A stretch of DNA of 64,000 nucleotides from Angiostrongylus vasorum (lineage: Eukaryota; Nematoda; Chromadorea; Rhabditida; Metastrongylidae). The notes below the pieces were generated by a model. It was not told where the DNA came from. It searched no databases and saw only the letters and a list, made by a program, of their open reading frames with translations. Within the stretch, counting starts at the first letter, position 1; the number at the start of each line of letters is the position of its first letter. The position numbers were made by a program, and so were the translations under genes. The stretch spans positions 1,045,001-1,109,000 of the forward strand of contig JADANN010000424.1 of assembly GCA_018806985.1 (NCBI GenBank), written 5' to 3'. Shown here piece after piece: positions 14,001 to 37,206 of the stretch.

Positions 14001-17000
14001 GTTCGAAGTTTATAAAATATTCGGTCATCTATGTTTTTTCAGCTTTGTTTGCTTTCCGATGACGTCATCAACCTTTCTGTTCTGCGTTTATTTTTACAAC
14101 CAACAATTTGCAATTTACACGGGCAAACTATATATAAGCCTTACATATAACTGGCCACTTTTATATAGAACATGCTCTTCTTGCTTAAAGTCAACAATCT
14201 CTCCCTTACTCTCCTGAAATTTTGAGGAGTGAAGGGGATGGAACGGTCGCACGATGCACTGTATACACCATGATTATGCCCTCCTTATCTTTAAATCCCA
14301 GCAATATGCAATTCCGATTGTGTTCGAAGCACCAGTTACTATCTTCTCTTCGGCTTTCAGAAGACCACTTGGTTGGGCATTCCCATCCTGCTTTTCGTAC
14401 AGTCGCCGATAAGAATTGTCCTCCTCTGCTGTAAGTCACCAGCCAAAGGGAAATTCGTCATCCAACTATAGGTGTAGAGATGCTTTCCTTCATTCAGTGA
14501 TTCGTATATGAGTTTGTCATTACTGTGGGCGCCATAAATTCATTACGGTGGAGGTCTCTACCAATATACGCCAAAATTCCTTCGGTGTAGCTATCGAGAG
14601 AAATGTCTATCCATCAAGCACCGTTTGAATAATTTTGGTCCACAGTTGCGCCTTTTATTTGGAATATAGTGATGGTGTGCCACTCTACCTCCAAACGACA
14701 CAAGGCGACCAGCAAAGTCAATATCAAATTTCATAGAAAAAACAAAAATTTCACAACCAAGATATCACAATTCCACAACGATATTAACATAGACGTCCAA
14801 AGAGGGGTTGGGCAAGGCGACACCATCTGGCCAAAATTATTTACCACCACCCTCCAGAACGTCATGCGAACATTGGAATGGGATAATATGGGAGTGAAAA
14901 TCGATGGTCGGCAATTACACCATCTTCGGTTTGCTGATGACATCGTCCTTATAACACCAAACATTAGTCAAGCGGAACGAATGCTACCCGACTTTGATAA
15001 AGCATGTGGAGAGATTGGTCTTCGACTAAATTTCACAAAAAAAGATGTTTATGAGGAACGGATTGGTTTCGTATGCCCCGTTCACGCTCAACGGAACGAA
15101 TATTTCCTATAGCTCCAGTTACGTCTATCTTGGTGGGGAAATCAACATGATGAACGACTTAGCTCCAGAGTTGAGCAGAGCGGAGCGAGCGGCTTGGGGA
15201 GCTCTCAAGAGCGTGGAGGATGTAGTGAAGAGGATAGGGAACACCCGACTCCCTGCCCACCGTTTCGACTCAACGGTACTTCCTACCCTAACGTATGCGT
15301 CAGAAACACTTGGTCGCTGCGTAAGCAGGATGGAAGATCACTCAGCGTTATCGAACGCGCGGTCGAAAGGACGATGCTAGGAATATCCCGTTTCACACAA
15401 GTAAGGGATGGGATCCGAAACTTCGACCTGTATCAACGATCAAAAATCAAAGATGCCGCTCTGCACGCCAAACAGTCCAAGATAAGGTGCGCCGGAAACG
15501 TGATGCGTATGAATGACAACCGATGGGCAAGAGCCGTTAGTGACTGGATTCCTCGAGATGTTAAACGCACTGGACTCGATGGTCGGAGTTTTTCACGGAA
15601 ATCCTTGAAGAAAGTTATGATGCTCGACGAGTCCCTAGAGCGAGCAGAACTCACTGGGCTACTCTTGAAGGCGACAGGGGAAAAATAAAAGATTTACTGG
15701 CGCCCGCTCGAGTCACTCGACGATCAACAGGACTGCAGATGATACAGGTGTTAGCAAATAGAACCATGTGTGCCTCTAGAAAAATGAAGCAAGGATTCTT
15801 CTATAATTCTGTAATCTCCATAACCTCACAAGTCTTCTAACGGAGATTTACCGTTTATCGTTGGAAATGTGACCATTGCCCTCTTTAAGTCGTGAACTGT
15901 TTCGCCTGTTTTAGAGCCTCCACAAAATCAGGGTGATCTTACTTTTAACTGATGGGTTCTCTAGTCATTCTGAACATTTCTGAGCTCAGCAGATTTTCTC
16001 TGCTTTTTCCACTGTTCGTTGACGACCAACTGCAAAGCAGATGGTAATGGCAGAACTCGCTCTCGAACAGTAGATCCCCCGTTGAGAAAAAAAAGATAAA
16101 TGGGCAAACATGTTTGCGAAGATTGTCATTCTGAATGGCTACTCATTTCAGTACTGGCTGGACTTGAGCCAGTTGCTCAGATGAAAAGGATGCGTTCATG
16201 GATTGGTTTCATTAAAGATGAACATTTGAGCGCAATAAAAAAATCAGCACTATTTTTGTGCCGGTAAGAAAGAGCTGCGGAATGGAAAAGCTGAACTGGG
16301 ATCGGGGGTGAACCAAATGACTACGGCGGCAAAGAGGACTGTCTGCATGTATGTTTCTTTTCAGTTATTATTTAAGCACATACCGACAAAGCTTGTGTGA
16401 ATAAGTAGATTTCTGTAGGCGATACTACATTCGGCAACGCACCGTTTATGCTTTTACTCGTCCAATCGCCCATCATACAGCGTTAAAATTATAACTTTTT
16501 ATAATCATGTTTACCGAACACAGTGTTTTATTTTACTTCTTTATTTACGCAAACGCTCACGTTTCGGCGGATTTCGCCTTCCTCAGAGCCTGTAAACGTC
16601 AAGTTGACCGCAATTTACCCAGCCAAACACCTCCATAACCGAGCAGAGAAAATGCTAAACCAAGATTTCAATCACATTGAACACAGAATAGCTTCTTCGC
16701 ACACTCACCGCTTTCTATGAGTCTTCCACTGAATATGTCATGTGGAGACCAACCGCAAAGAGTACACTTTGGAGTCGCTCCGACCTTCATCAAACAATTT
16801 CCATGTGAACTCTGTTCGGTTGTTCTCTAAGTGATATGATCAGTGGAAGAAGCATAGAAAGCGGTGAGTGTGCAAAGAAGCTGTTCTGTGTTCAGTGTAA
16901 TTGAAACCTTGGTTTAGCACTTTCTCTGTTTGGTTATAGAGGTGTTTGGCTGGGTAGATAGCAGTCAACTTGACCTCTCCATGCTATGAGAGAGACAAAA

Positions 17001-17396
17001 TCCGTTGAAGCGTCACCTTTTGCGTAAGCGAAGCAATTAACACCGCGCATTTGTTGAACAAGAATACAAAGAATTGTCAGATCAATGCCGAGGTTAATAG
17101 ATAATCGGTTTTGGGAGTTAAAATTATAGTTTTACCAGTTAGTTATCCTTGCATTCGCCCACTATGTGGTGGTGAACGCTTGCATGACTGTAAATTCGGG
17201 AAAAATGACGTCATCGTGAGAACGATTAATGTGAAAAAAGAAAAGAGCTCAATTTATACACAAACCTCATTTAATTTGCGTCCATTTTCAGTTTTACTCA
17301 CTTTTCGACTACAAGTCGGAAACTGTTAATGACTACGATTGCTCCACCCTAGGAATGTTCATTTGCGAGAAAGACGGCGGTTGTGATTCTTTATAA
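8010..17396 (+). CDS. C-type lectin-domain protein, four exons (possibly broken)
   Basis: Nematode C-type lectin (CLEC) proteins are usually secreted, sugar-binding or immune-related. Exon 1 (about 8010-8135) encodes a hydrophobic signal-like segment ending VNVQS, then CSGWIY and KCIK. Exon 2 (13187-13292) gives the first helix, AWEDARDYCESKNSHL. Exon 3 (16152-16348) carries SWIGF and, after a frame break, NWDRGEPNDYGGKEDCLH with the EPN ligand motif. Exon 4 (17292-17396) supplies the closing cysteines, DCSTLGMFICEK, and a stop. Phases match at exon junctions 1/2, 2/3 and 3/4. Two problems: no ATG is visible at the expected place (GCA AAA TTG where a Met would fit), and exon 3 changes frame near the A7 run and again needs one G fewer in the G5 run near 16306. 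It is either a pseudogene, a gene with an unseen 5' exon, or an intact gene with base-call errors. Confidence 0.8.
8480..8860 (+). mobile_element. SINE-F (shares head with SINE-A, different tail)
   Basis: GGTTCGACATAGC, CTCACCAAGCC, GGGAAATTGGCACCAGG as in SINE-A, then its own part: CCCGCTATCCCAGGTCTCCAG, CTCGACCAGCACTCTACCAC, GAAGTGCTGGGATCC. The same module recurs at 26935, 41410 and 51610. Confidence 0.75.
8950..9350 (+). mobile_element. Element B, about 390 bp, non-coding
   Basis: Type description. Begins near ACTTGATACTTGGACGGCCC, then TTGTGCGGGCCCCAGCA, TTTTTCGGAGTTTTGCTGG, GTGGTTCCCTGGAGTCCCGA, TCGTCACCACCACAGGCAG, GTGGATCAGAGGGAGATTTG, GACGGTGGTGGATCCTGG, CTTCCTGATGGAAACGCC, CTTGGGAGACCCTGCCAGGG, GTACATCGCAGCCCGACACC, and ends CCTCCCA(A/G)CCACGATGAGGCGGTAAACCGTTGGGAGG, where the last block can fold back on itself. 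No protein, no pol III boxes, no terminal inverted repeats. Class unknown. Confidence 0.85.
9351..9928. other. Lectin-gene intron 1, no feature
   Basis: Between element B and the 3' end of RTE copy 2. Contains a short TTTATTTATTTATGG run at 9733, possibly the retrotransposon tail. Confidence 0.4.
9929..12350 (-). mobile_element. RTE-type retrotransposon, decayed copy 2
   Basis: Read on the minus strand. 12350-11800 holds endonuclease pieces (DGTLVIREGKFP, VGGLDFVVN) in broken frames; 11790-11494 the linker (SDWQTKKDRE); 11059-9929 the reverse transcriptase, with AVVLAKKDERRKVGKCHPTC, VEQAGFR and FVNDIAIFS in place of the catalytic F/YADD block, so it is inactive. It ends with the conserved AKHKWVVQIIR region. 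It lies in the large first intron of the lectin gene, opposite to it. Confidence 0.88.
12490..12840 (+). mobile_element. Element B copy (diverged)
   Basis: Matches from the GTGGGG...TGCTGG block to the GTAAACCGTTG end. Next to RTE copy 2. Confidence 0.8.
12841..13186. other. Lectin-gene intron 1, no feature
   Basis: Unique-looking intron sequence ending in the TTTCAG acceptor of lectin exon 2. Confidence 0.5.
13440..13680 (+). mobile_element. SINE-A, old divergent copy
   Basis: Recognisable B box AGTTCGATCCC and TTGGTACGAGACTTGTGTGG, body diverged and tail lost. It lies in the second intron of the lectin gene. Confidence 0.65.
14640..15745 (+). mobile_element. RTE-type retrotransposon, 5'-truncated copy 3 of a different subfamily
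   Basis: Only the 3' half is present. 14669-15112 has DVQRGVGQGDTIWPKLF and LRFADDIVLIT with an intact FADD catalytic block. 15045-15380 and 15194-15688 continue in shifted frames (YVYLGGEINMMNDLAPEL, FDSTVLPTLTYASET, WARAVSDWIPRDVKRT). 5' truncation is usual for target-primed insertion. It sits in the second intron of the lectin gene. Confidence 0.9.
16520..17100. mobile_element. Inverted pair of hammerhead-like repeats (Penelope-like?)
   Basis: Left arm about 16523-16745 (minus) and right arm about 16845-17035 (plus) are inverted copies sharing ACTCACCGCTTTCTATGAG and GCTAAACCAAGATTTCAATC. The left arm has a clean CTGAGGA...GAAAC core on the minus strand; the right one is decayed. The third copy, at 40735, is a lone arm. 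No reverse transcriptase was found nearby, so the Penelope link rests only on the motif. Confidence 0.55.
16561..16586 (-). ncRNA. Hammerhead-ribozyme-like core
   Basis: Minus-strand CTGAGGA, GGCG/CGCC stem, GAAAC, the same as at 40916. Confidence 0.4.
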
Positions 17397-17869
17397 ATCT
17401 TCTAACGGTATTAAGATTTCATCTTCGGAAAAGGAATTTTCCAGTGAAAACTTGTTTATTTTATTGCCTTCGACAACACGCGTCTGGCAGCCTCATAACA
17501 GATGCCAGGCTTCGTATGCAAATATCCTCCAAACATTTGCATGTGTATGACTCCTCCAAGCTCACTTAATGAAATGCGAGCTTAGTCACTGAGTGTTATC
17601 GTGTTCAGGCTCGAAAGTATCCCTAGACTCGTTACCGATCTATTCTAGCACTGGTTTACAGATGGCAGAACGTTTACATCGCACATGTAGTGCACCTAGG
17701 CCGCTCAAAGACGGTAGATTACCGCAGTTCGAAAGTCGATCTCAGGAACGCATATGGAGAATAAGCGTTTAAGAATCTGAAGCCCCAAAAGGGTGTTTGA
17801 AATAGCAATGAAGAGAAATGCCTTGAAACAGTACTTGGGGGTTTTTTTTAAATGTCGACTTGATGAGAC

Positions 17870-17990
17870 AACGAGCAAACCAATCAGCAAGACAACCACC
17901 CGTAGATTATCGACTCGGATCAATCCGGCTCTTAAGAAGACGAAGACGTCGTACCGTTAGGCGAATAGACTTCTTTATCAACCCCATGTG
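17870..17990 (+). mobile_element. Second hammerhead-like repeat family, fragment
   Basis: TTATCGACTCGGATCAATCC then CTTAAGA-GACG-AAGA-CGTC-GTACC at 17930-17957. The catalytic GAAAC has decayed to GTACC. The 3' flank TTTATCAACC matches the 28440 copy. Confidence 0.5.
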
Positions 17991-18358
17991 AGCTCGATAA
18001 TCCAACAAGGTAGTACTTGAATAATTTGGCCTACGATCTCCACCGATATTGCTTCAGCACATTTTCCATTCTTCTGCTTTTCACAGCACTCCTGCAGAGA
18101 AAAGCATTCCATGCTCTTATTTTACCTCCTCCTCAGGACAACAGCAAATTCTATTTCAGTGCCCGCTACATAATTTTGGAACTAGCCGGCTCGGAATCTT
18201 TTAGTTAGGGAGGTCCGTGCTAAGATTATGTGCAACTTCTTTTATAGGAGTTGCGATTTCATTGAGCTCTGAGTTAGGGTAGACAATTAAATAACAACCA
18301 TAACATTTTCAAAGAGTTGCCTAATTTTTTCAATGTAAACCTACCTTTGAAGGAACAA

Positions 18359-18380
18359 CAACAACAACAACAACAATACC
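18359..18380. repeat. (CAA)n microsatellite
   Basis: Seven copies of CAA in intergenic DNA. Confidence 0.9.
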
Positions 18381-19129
18381 TGATTTACACTGCTAACAAT
18401 GCACACGTGATTTAGAGCTATTGTCAAGTAGTTGTGGACCGTGAAACAACCGTGTAGACCTTTAGCCAACATGACAAGGAAACGGCACATTTATTTCCCA
18501 GCATATTTTTTCATTCGCTTGCTCCCCAAAAGGTCGGGAAATCTACCCGGTAGTGATGGACGGTACAATGGACTCCACTAACCACCATGGAACTCTTTAA
18601 ATGTATGTTGCTCTTGCGAAACCTATCTATGTGTTCAAATCGGCATTCTCATCCTCACAGATAAAGCTCGCACCAGTTTCTCCACTCCGATGAGAAGTGC
18701 ATCGACCAATAACTATGTGTGCAGTTCAGGATATCTCTGACTATTACGTATTCGCGTAAGCTATATACCTTGCTGTTTCTTTTCCTCAGTTTCCAACTGC
18801 AAACACATTATAGACGGTCGTGAGGGGTCCTGAGTAGAGATGCTCGCTACGTATCCCCTCAAATCCCATATGGGAGGTATCGCATTCGTATCAATTCGAA
18901 TTCCTTCAACACATGATGATTTTCAAATGCTGAAAAAAATTAGCTTGTGATTCAGTTCACTTGAATACGGCTAAAGCAGAACATTTAAGATCCTAACAGT
19001 TTTTTGGTATTCAATAAGGAGCATTCAAGTTCACATATCAGGTTTCCAAAGAATTTCTTTTTGTTGGTTTCCTGATCTTCTAACACTTAATATCAATATA
19101 TTTCGAATTCATTGTGATCACTGAGCACC

Positions 19130-19187
19130 AGAGAGAGACAGAGAGAGGGAGAGAGGGAGAGAGGGAGAGGGAAAGCGAGAGAGAGGT
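19130..19187. repeat. Purine-rich GAGAGG microsatellite
   Basis: Imperfect GA/GAGG run in intergenic DNA. Confidence 0.9.
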
Positions 19188-19622
19188 TGGGAGAACAATC
19201 TACTGGTCGGATTTCTTCCTGAGAAATTTTTTAATGCCCTCGATGTTCAATAGGTTTCAACATATGAATAAGTCGGTTGTCGCAGTGTTAAGCGGAATCG
19301 ATTTAAAATATGACTGTATCCCTATATCAAACACTGAAAGAAAATAACTTGGCTAAAGTCGAATTTTAATGAAATTTAACTAAATGGTACACTTATACAT
19401 CACATACAAAACTCCCAAGATTCAAACTAAGGCCCATAGCGTTCCAGAATAGTCAGAGGTTACCGTGTTAAAGTGCACGATATTCCTTAACAGGGCATGC
19501 TTGCTACTTGAATTGGGTCCAAGTAAGTTCCTCACCAGCATATTTAAGCCTGTTTGTTCCTATTAAACTCATAATTTTCGGATCTTTAACATAGAACGGA
19601 GTCGCAATAGAATTCGTTTCGT

Positions 19623-20571
19623 GTGGCGACTACTTTTTCCCTATCGAAGACGATGGACACTACTTTCAACATGGACCGATATGTTGCTGCTTGCTGCCTT
19701 CTAACTGAGTGGACATCTCTGAAACACAAGATTCAACAGTACGTCAAGTTAACCAATAAAGCCGTGAGGACCACTCAACTCAAGTGCGACTGGCTGAGCA
19801 TTCACAGAGACACCCGTTGTACGAGTCCGTTTAACGCATTCTCACTATGCCCACTCGTAGACGAGTTTTAAACGCACAGCACTGTGATCTACTCTGATAC
19901 TTCCTGGTTTTTTCTGTCATTTATCGCAGAACTTGTCACAGAATGTTTAATGATGAGCAGGTGATGTGATTGATAGGTATTCTCTTAGTGAATGATTTCA
20001 TCGATGACGGAATTTATCATTTCTCACACCTTGAAGTTCAATAAGTATGGAAATAATGCAAAAATAGATAATCGTGTTGGTCTAGAAGAATTAATTACAA
20101 CCATAACTATAACCCACAGAACTGTAAGATCTTCGTTGTTGCTCGGAATCTGGACATTGTCAGAGTTGGAGGATGGCCACGTCTATGTGGAGTGCCGTGA
20201 AGCTAAACAACATAGCTTTGTAGGCTCTGTGACAGGACCAAGCTCTAGCTTTCCATTACAACAACACCGTCTTTGAAAGTCAAAGCCTCTAGACGAATGA
20301 AGTGTGGTCCTAGAATTCCAAAGATCTTTTTTTCTTTGGAGAATCAATCAGTTGTGTTGGTGAACGTTCGTTTGGCAGGTGGTGTTCTTAGTGTCTTAGC
20401 GGTGTATTCAAAACTTAAAACCAGTCTAAAAGTACTACTCGTTAGGACTAAAGCACCTCGTTTATAGTGTAGAGAACATAGCTCGAATTCCTCACGTTCG
20501 AGCATACAGTCGTCTTCCTTCATCAGTGCGGGTTCGATATTACTACTGTTCATAATCAGGCACCACTGCAT
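19623..20571. other. Coding-like scraps, unassigned
   Basis: Plus-strand 19623-19871 and minus-strand 20344-20571 (LERE-EFELCSLHYKRGALV, TFRLVLSFEYTAKTLRTP) are open but short, and no family is recognised. Possibly a decayed gene or mobile element on the minus strand. Confidence 0.15.
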
Positions 20572-20710
20572 CCCTTCTTCAGAAGTTCACGAACTGCTTC
20601 TTGTTAACACTAGCGATCGCGACAGTCACAAACAGAAGTGCTGTCGGCGTCTGTCTGAAATAACTACACAGCAGATAGAATCACAGACACGAAAAATATA
20701 GGTTATCACT

Positions 20711-20999
20711 CTATGACGGGTGCGCATAGTGCAGTGGTTGGAGTCGTCTTGCAATACACATGGGTTCGATCCTCCGCCTCAAGCTCACCAAGTCTTTCTC
20801 CTTTCCGGGCTCGGCAAATTGGTACTAGACCTGCATGAGAGGAGAACAGCATAGACTAGATACATCGGTAAGCTACTGCAAGTCATTGTAGAGACCAGAT
20901 TTGCATCCAGTTACCTCTAATAATGCTTGATAAAGTCGAATGCATGGCGATTCCTTCAGGGATTGATCAACGCCGAGAACTTGACCCTTCATTTTTTAT
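20711..20999 (+). mobile_element. SINE-A copy
   Basis: Matches the family from tRNA-like head (GGGTTCGATCC) to GAGAACTTGACCC tail, with an 8-base duplication TTATCACT at 20703-20710 and 21000-21007. Confidence 0.88.
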
Positions 21000-21007
21000 T
21001 TATCACT

Positions 21008-22269
21008 GGGTGAAAATGCAGCTTTCAATAATAAATGGACTGCGAATAAATAGACAAAACAGGCTGCTTCAAAGAAAAGTGATTTAGGTTTCCGAATAGG
21101 TATGGCTAGCAACCGAGAGATTGTTCAACACACCTTTCATATCTGCGGCAATCAATTATAACTTAAATTCTTTACTATTGTTGCTAGTATTATTATGATT
21201 GTTGTTACTGCTGTCATAATTATTATTGCTGTTTATTAAAACATCTTCGTGGCTATATTTCACATCATACTCTACAATGAAAAAAGAATAAGCAGTAAAT
21301 ATAAGTTAAAGTAATATCAATGCTGTTATTATGATAGCTATCTTCTTCCTTCTTTTATGACTGGTCTACATAGACTGCGCAAACCACTGCACTTCTGCCA
21401 TTTTTCCGAATTTGCGAGTGGATTCGGCCCCTGGTTCCTCCCGGAGCTGTCGATCACAGCATACTTGGCTGATGCCCCGTATCTAACTAACTAATGACAC
21501 TCAGTTGTCGATCCACTTCCGCTCATTTCATATTGCTATTCTACTCACCACTATGGGACTTCTTAAACCAAATGTAAAAAATGTCTTGGCACCATTTCAA
21601 CTCCAAAGATCGGTTAAGGGAAGAAAGCTTAAATTTTTTCTAGCTAACATGGTTTAGTAGCCAGCCATCTTTTTCCTGCACTAGAGGGTAAGGTATTTGG
21701 CGTTTATGAGTCGCTGAGGAAAACGCCATTCGTTCGGCTCCATTCGCAGCATATTATTAAATATGCAGTCCATACAGTGATTTATGACTGTCAAGTTGAT
21801 GTTTCCATGCTTTTGAAATCTGGTACCGAATCCGAACCCCGGAGCGGTGGTAGGCTTGGTTAGCAAGTGAAGGGATCGAACCAAAAAACAATGTGAGAAA
21901 ACTGCATGATACCTCTAATCATTGCGCCGCACTTATGTTGATACTTTGTCAGCACTGATATCGGAGAGTCTGCGGACCAGTGATTAATGGCGGGACGAAG
22001 TTTCAGTTCGATAAAGAATCATGCCGTCCTTCGTCCCCGATAATCTTCTTGCTTAAAACTCCGATTATTTTACGCTGTAGAAATGCTAGAATTAACAATT
22101 CCTAGCTTGTCATCCTCGTCCACTCCAAATCTCCGTGATCTTAAGAACACCTCGCGATTAAAGTCACTAGTTCCAGCCTGATTGTACCTTCTAACTTTGT
22201 GTTCCTTTCGAAGATTTGACACCTGTTAGCTCAAACCAGTGCGGGTCAATCGGTAGTTTATGGGTAGAT
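21008..22269. other. Intergenic region with repeat scraps
   Basis: Holds an AT-rich low-complexity stretch (21175-21240), a foldback-arm scrap (21230-21300) and the divergent SINE listed. No coding signal. Confidence 0.45.
21675..21935 (-). mobile_element. Divergent tRNA-like SINE
   Basis: Minus strand: GTGCGGCGCAATGATTAGAGG head, GGTTCGATCCC B box, ACCAAGCCTACC, GGTACCAGATTTC. The tail differs from SINE-A. Confidence 0.6.
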
Positions 22270-22800
22270 AGGTGATATTGGTAGAAACAAACTTTGTCAA
22301 GAGTTTGTGCTGTGCAATACACCCCGGCATATCTGAAGCCACCGTTGACTGCTACATCTACATTTTTTACACTTTCTACTTACTGCCTATTGTTTTTTCA
22401 TGGAGGGTACGATATGAAATACATCCACAAGGGGTACTAATAAATGAGGAAAACTCGGAACCACGGAACGATTCCAAACATCAGATTATCCTAACCGGGT
22501 GCTCATGTGTTATCCATTACGCTCACCGAGGTTCTCGCTTTGGCTTATCGCTTTCCCTCATTCCCGTTAAAGGGTGATTACTGATAACACCGCTAGGGTA
22601 AGAAATCGGCTGAGAGAAAGGCAAAGCAAGGGCCTCGGTGGTGGACTGGATGACACACCAGCCTCCGGAAAGGGGTAATCTCGTGTTCGAAGCTCACTTC
22701 ACGTTCGAGTTCTGCACATATGTCAGCATTTTGTGGTTGTATTGCACATACTATCCTGCCAAGAAAAAAAGAATAGGCAGCAAAGAAAGTTTGAAACTAC
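22270..22800. mobile_element. Foldback element D copy
   Basis: GTGTTATCCATTACGCTCACCGAGG pairs with CCTCGGTGGTGGACTGGATGACACAC, and TTACTGCCTATTGTTTTTTCATGG with CAAGAAAAAAAGAATAGGCAGC. About 500 bases upstream of MSH6. Confidence 0.65.
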
Positions 22801-22914
22801 GAAGAAGAAAGCCTGAGAAAAAATTTTTTAAAAAAATCCTACAAAATAAGATACTTACCATTCAGCATCGTTTCGACTAGATGAAGAGAACTTCAAATCA
22901 GTCCTTCTGAAATA

Positions 22915-22978
22915 GTTCAAATTCATGGCGACTGAGGATCGTCTTAGTTCAAATTCACAGCGACTGAGGGTCGTCTTA
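22915..22978. repeat. 32-bp direct repeat upstream of MSH6
   Basis: Two copies of GTTCAAATTCAyrGCGACTG...CGTCTTA, differing at a few bases, ending 322 bases before the MSH6 ATG. Confidence 0.85.
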
Positions 22979-23283
22979 CACGACAGGAAGGAAATCGGGA
23001 CATAGATGCATCGAAGACAATCGTGCAACGATGTGGAGCATCCACATAGGATGCTTTTTGTCGCCTGATTGTGCTTTCCTTGCACAAGACAATGCTCGCC
23101 ACTCTTGTTCTTATGTATTAACCCCGAACCCTACTGGTCTTTGAAACGACATTTTCAGTGCTCCACTCGAAATTCTGCGCTCTATTGTTTTTTTTGCGCG
23201 AAATCGTTGATGTTCAAGTGCTATTAAGGGATTCGTGGCAGAATAAATAAACATCGTTTTCTGTCAACTATCCTTCCGGCTCT

Positions 23284-23300
23284 TTCTCTTCTTCCTAGCG
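23284..23300 (+). promoter_or_regulatory. Probable spliced-leader trans-splice acceptor of MSH6
   Basis: A pyrimidine-rich run ends in TTCCTAG, followed by CG and the MSH6 ATG at 23301. A 3' splice site so close to a start codon, with no coding exon recognised upstream, is typical of nematode SL trans-splicing. An upstream non-coding exon joined in cis would look the same. Confidence 0.5.
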
Positions 23301-36000
<12,700 letters not shown>

Positions 36001-36369
36001 AATCGACAAACTATCCAGAAAGTGGATAGTGTTACCAAATGACAGTATAATGTGTATGACTGATGGATTGTCTTCTAGACATAAACAGTCTAGGAATAGC
36101 AGCAAAATCTTAGTCTAGCAATGTTTCTCTCTGATCTCTACTTTCTGTTTCTGCACAGTTTTATGGTTCATCATAATGTTGTCATAGTTTACGTGTTCGA
36201 AAAATAGTAGCGCTTGTATTTTCTTGGTTTAAAGGATCTTAATAACTAGTGAAGCCCATTTTTTCGTCGAACAGTCTCTCGACTGTTCGTCTTTTTAGGT
36301 TCTGATGATCACTCAAGACATTTTTGTACCATCCTATGAGTCTTTTTGATCATAAATAAGTGGTTCCTT

Positions 36370-36770
36370 ACTTACTTGATACTTGATACTTGAACGGCCC
36401 ATCATCAGTTGTGCGGGCCCCAGCATAATTATCATTTTTCGGAGATTTGCTGGTTAAGCCATTGTGGTTCGCTGGAATCCCGAGGACAGCCTGGCAAAGT
36501 CTGCCCTAGGCCGTCACCGTCGTCACCACGACAGGCAGTCGCAGCCATTGTGGATCAGAGAGAGATTTACCACCATGCGACTTTGATACCAAGACGGTGG
36601 TGGATCCTGGTATTGGTTTACTCTTAGCTAAGTTTCCTCATGGAAAAGCCGGACTATTTCTCAGCTAGGGAGAACCTGCCGGGGAAACGAATCCCTCCGC
36701 TGTACATCGCAATCCGACAACCAGGAAGATCTCTCAGACACGATGAGGAGATAAACCGTTCGGAGGAATA
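36370..36770 (+). mobile_element. Element B copy between MSH6 and the ZWILCH-like gene
   Basis: Full length, led by a short TACTTGATACTTGATACTTG repeat. In the 3' intergenic space of two convergent genes. Confidence 0.9.
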
Positions 36771-37171
36771 AGTGGTTCCTAGAGTTTCAAATTCAGACTA
36801 CCGCTTTGAAAAATTTATGTTACCACTTATGATGTGGTAAGGCTCCTGTCGAATTCATCATTGTGTACAAATCAAGAGCATGCTCAGAACCGCACAGAAG
36901 AGTGAAGTAAGATGTACCGGTACTAAATACTTGATGCAAAGGCAAGAATTGAAGCAGTTTGCATGAAGAACAGAAATTACTGAGGTTCGTAAATAGTGAA
37001 ATACAGACAGAGATATATGAAAGGCCAACATAGTTATCATTCATAACGATGTTAGAAGAAGGTAGGCTCTAAAAACTAAACAAAGTCCTATAGTTGTTTC
37101 TCCAAACTGGTATTGTTTGGCAGGTACAAAGTAGGTTTGTGCCAACTTTGGTATTCCCTGCAAACCTGTAG

Positions 37172-37177
37172 TTTATT
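37172..37177 (-). promoter_or_regulatory. Poly(A) signal AATAAA of the ZWILCH-like gene
   Basis: AATAAA on the minus strand, about 30 bases past the stop codon at 37207. Position and sequence fit a nematode cleavage signal. Confidence 0.5.
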
Positions 37178-37206
37178 AGCAAACACTGATCGAGCCCGGG
37201 CAGTAG

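Larger units (their letters stand above)
17397..20702. other. Intergenic region downstream of the lectin gene
   Basis: Apart from the hammerhead-like fragment, the two microsatellites and the scraps listed separately, no gene or repeat is recognised. Confidence 0.45.
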
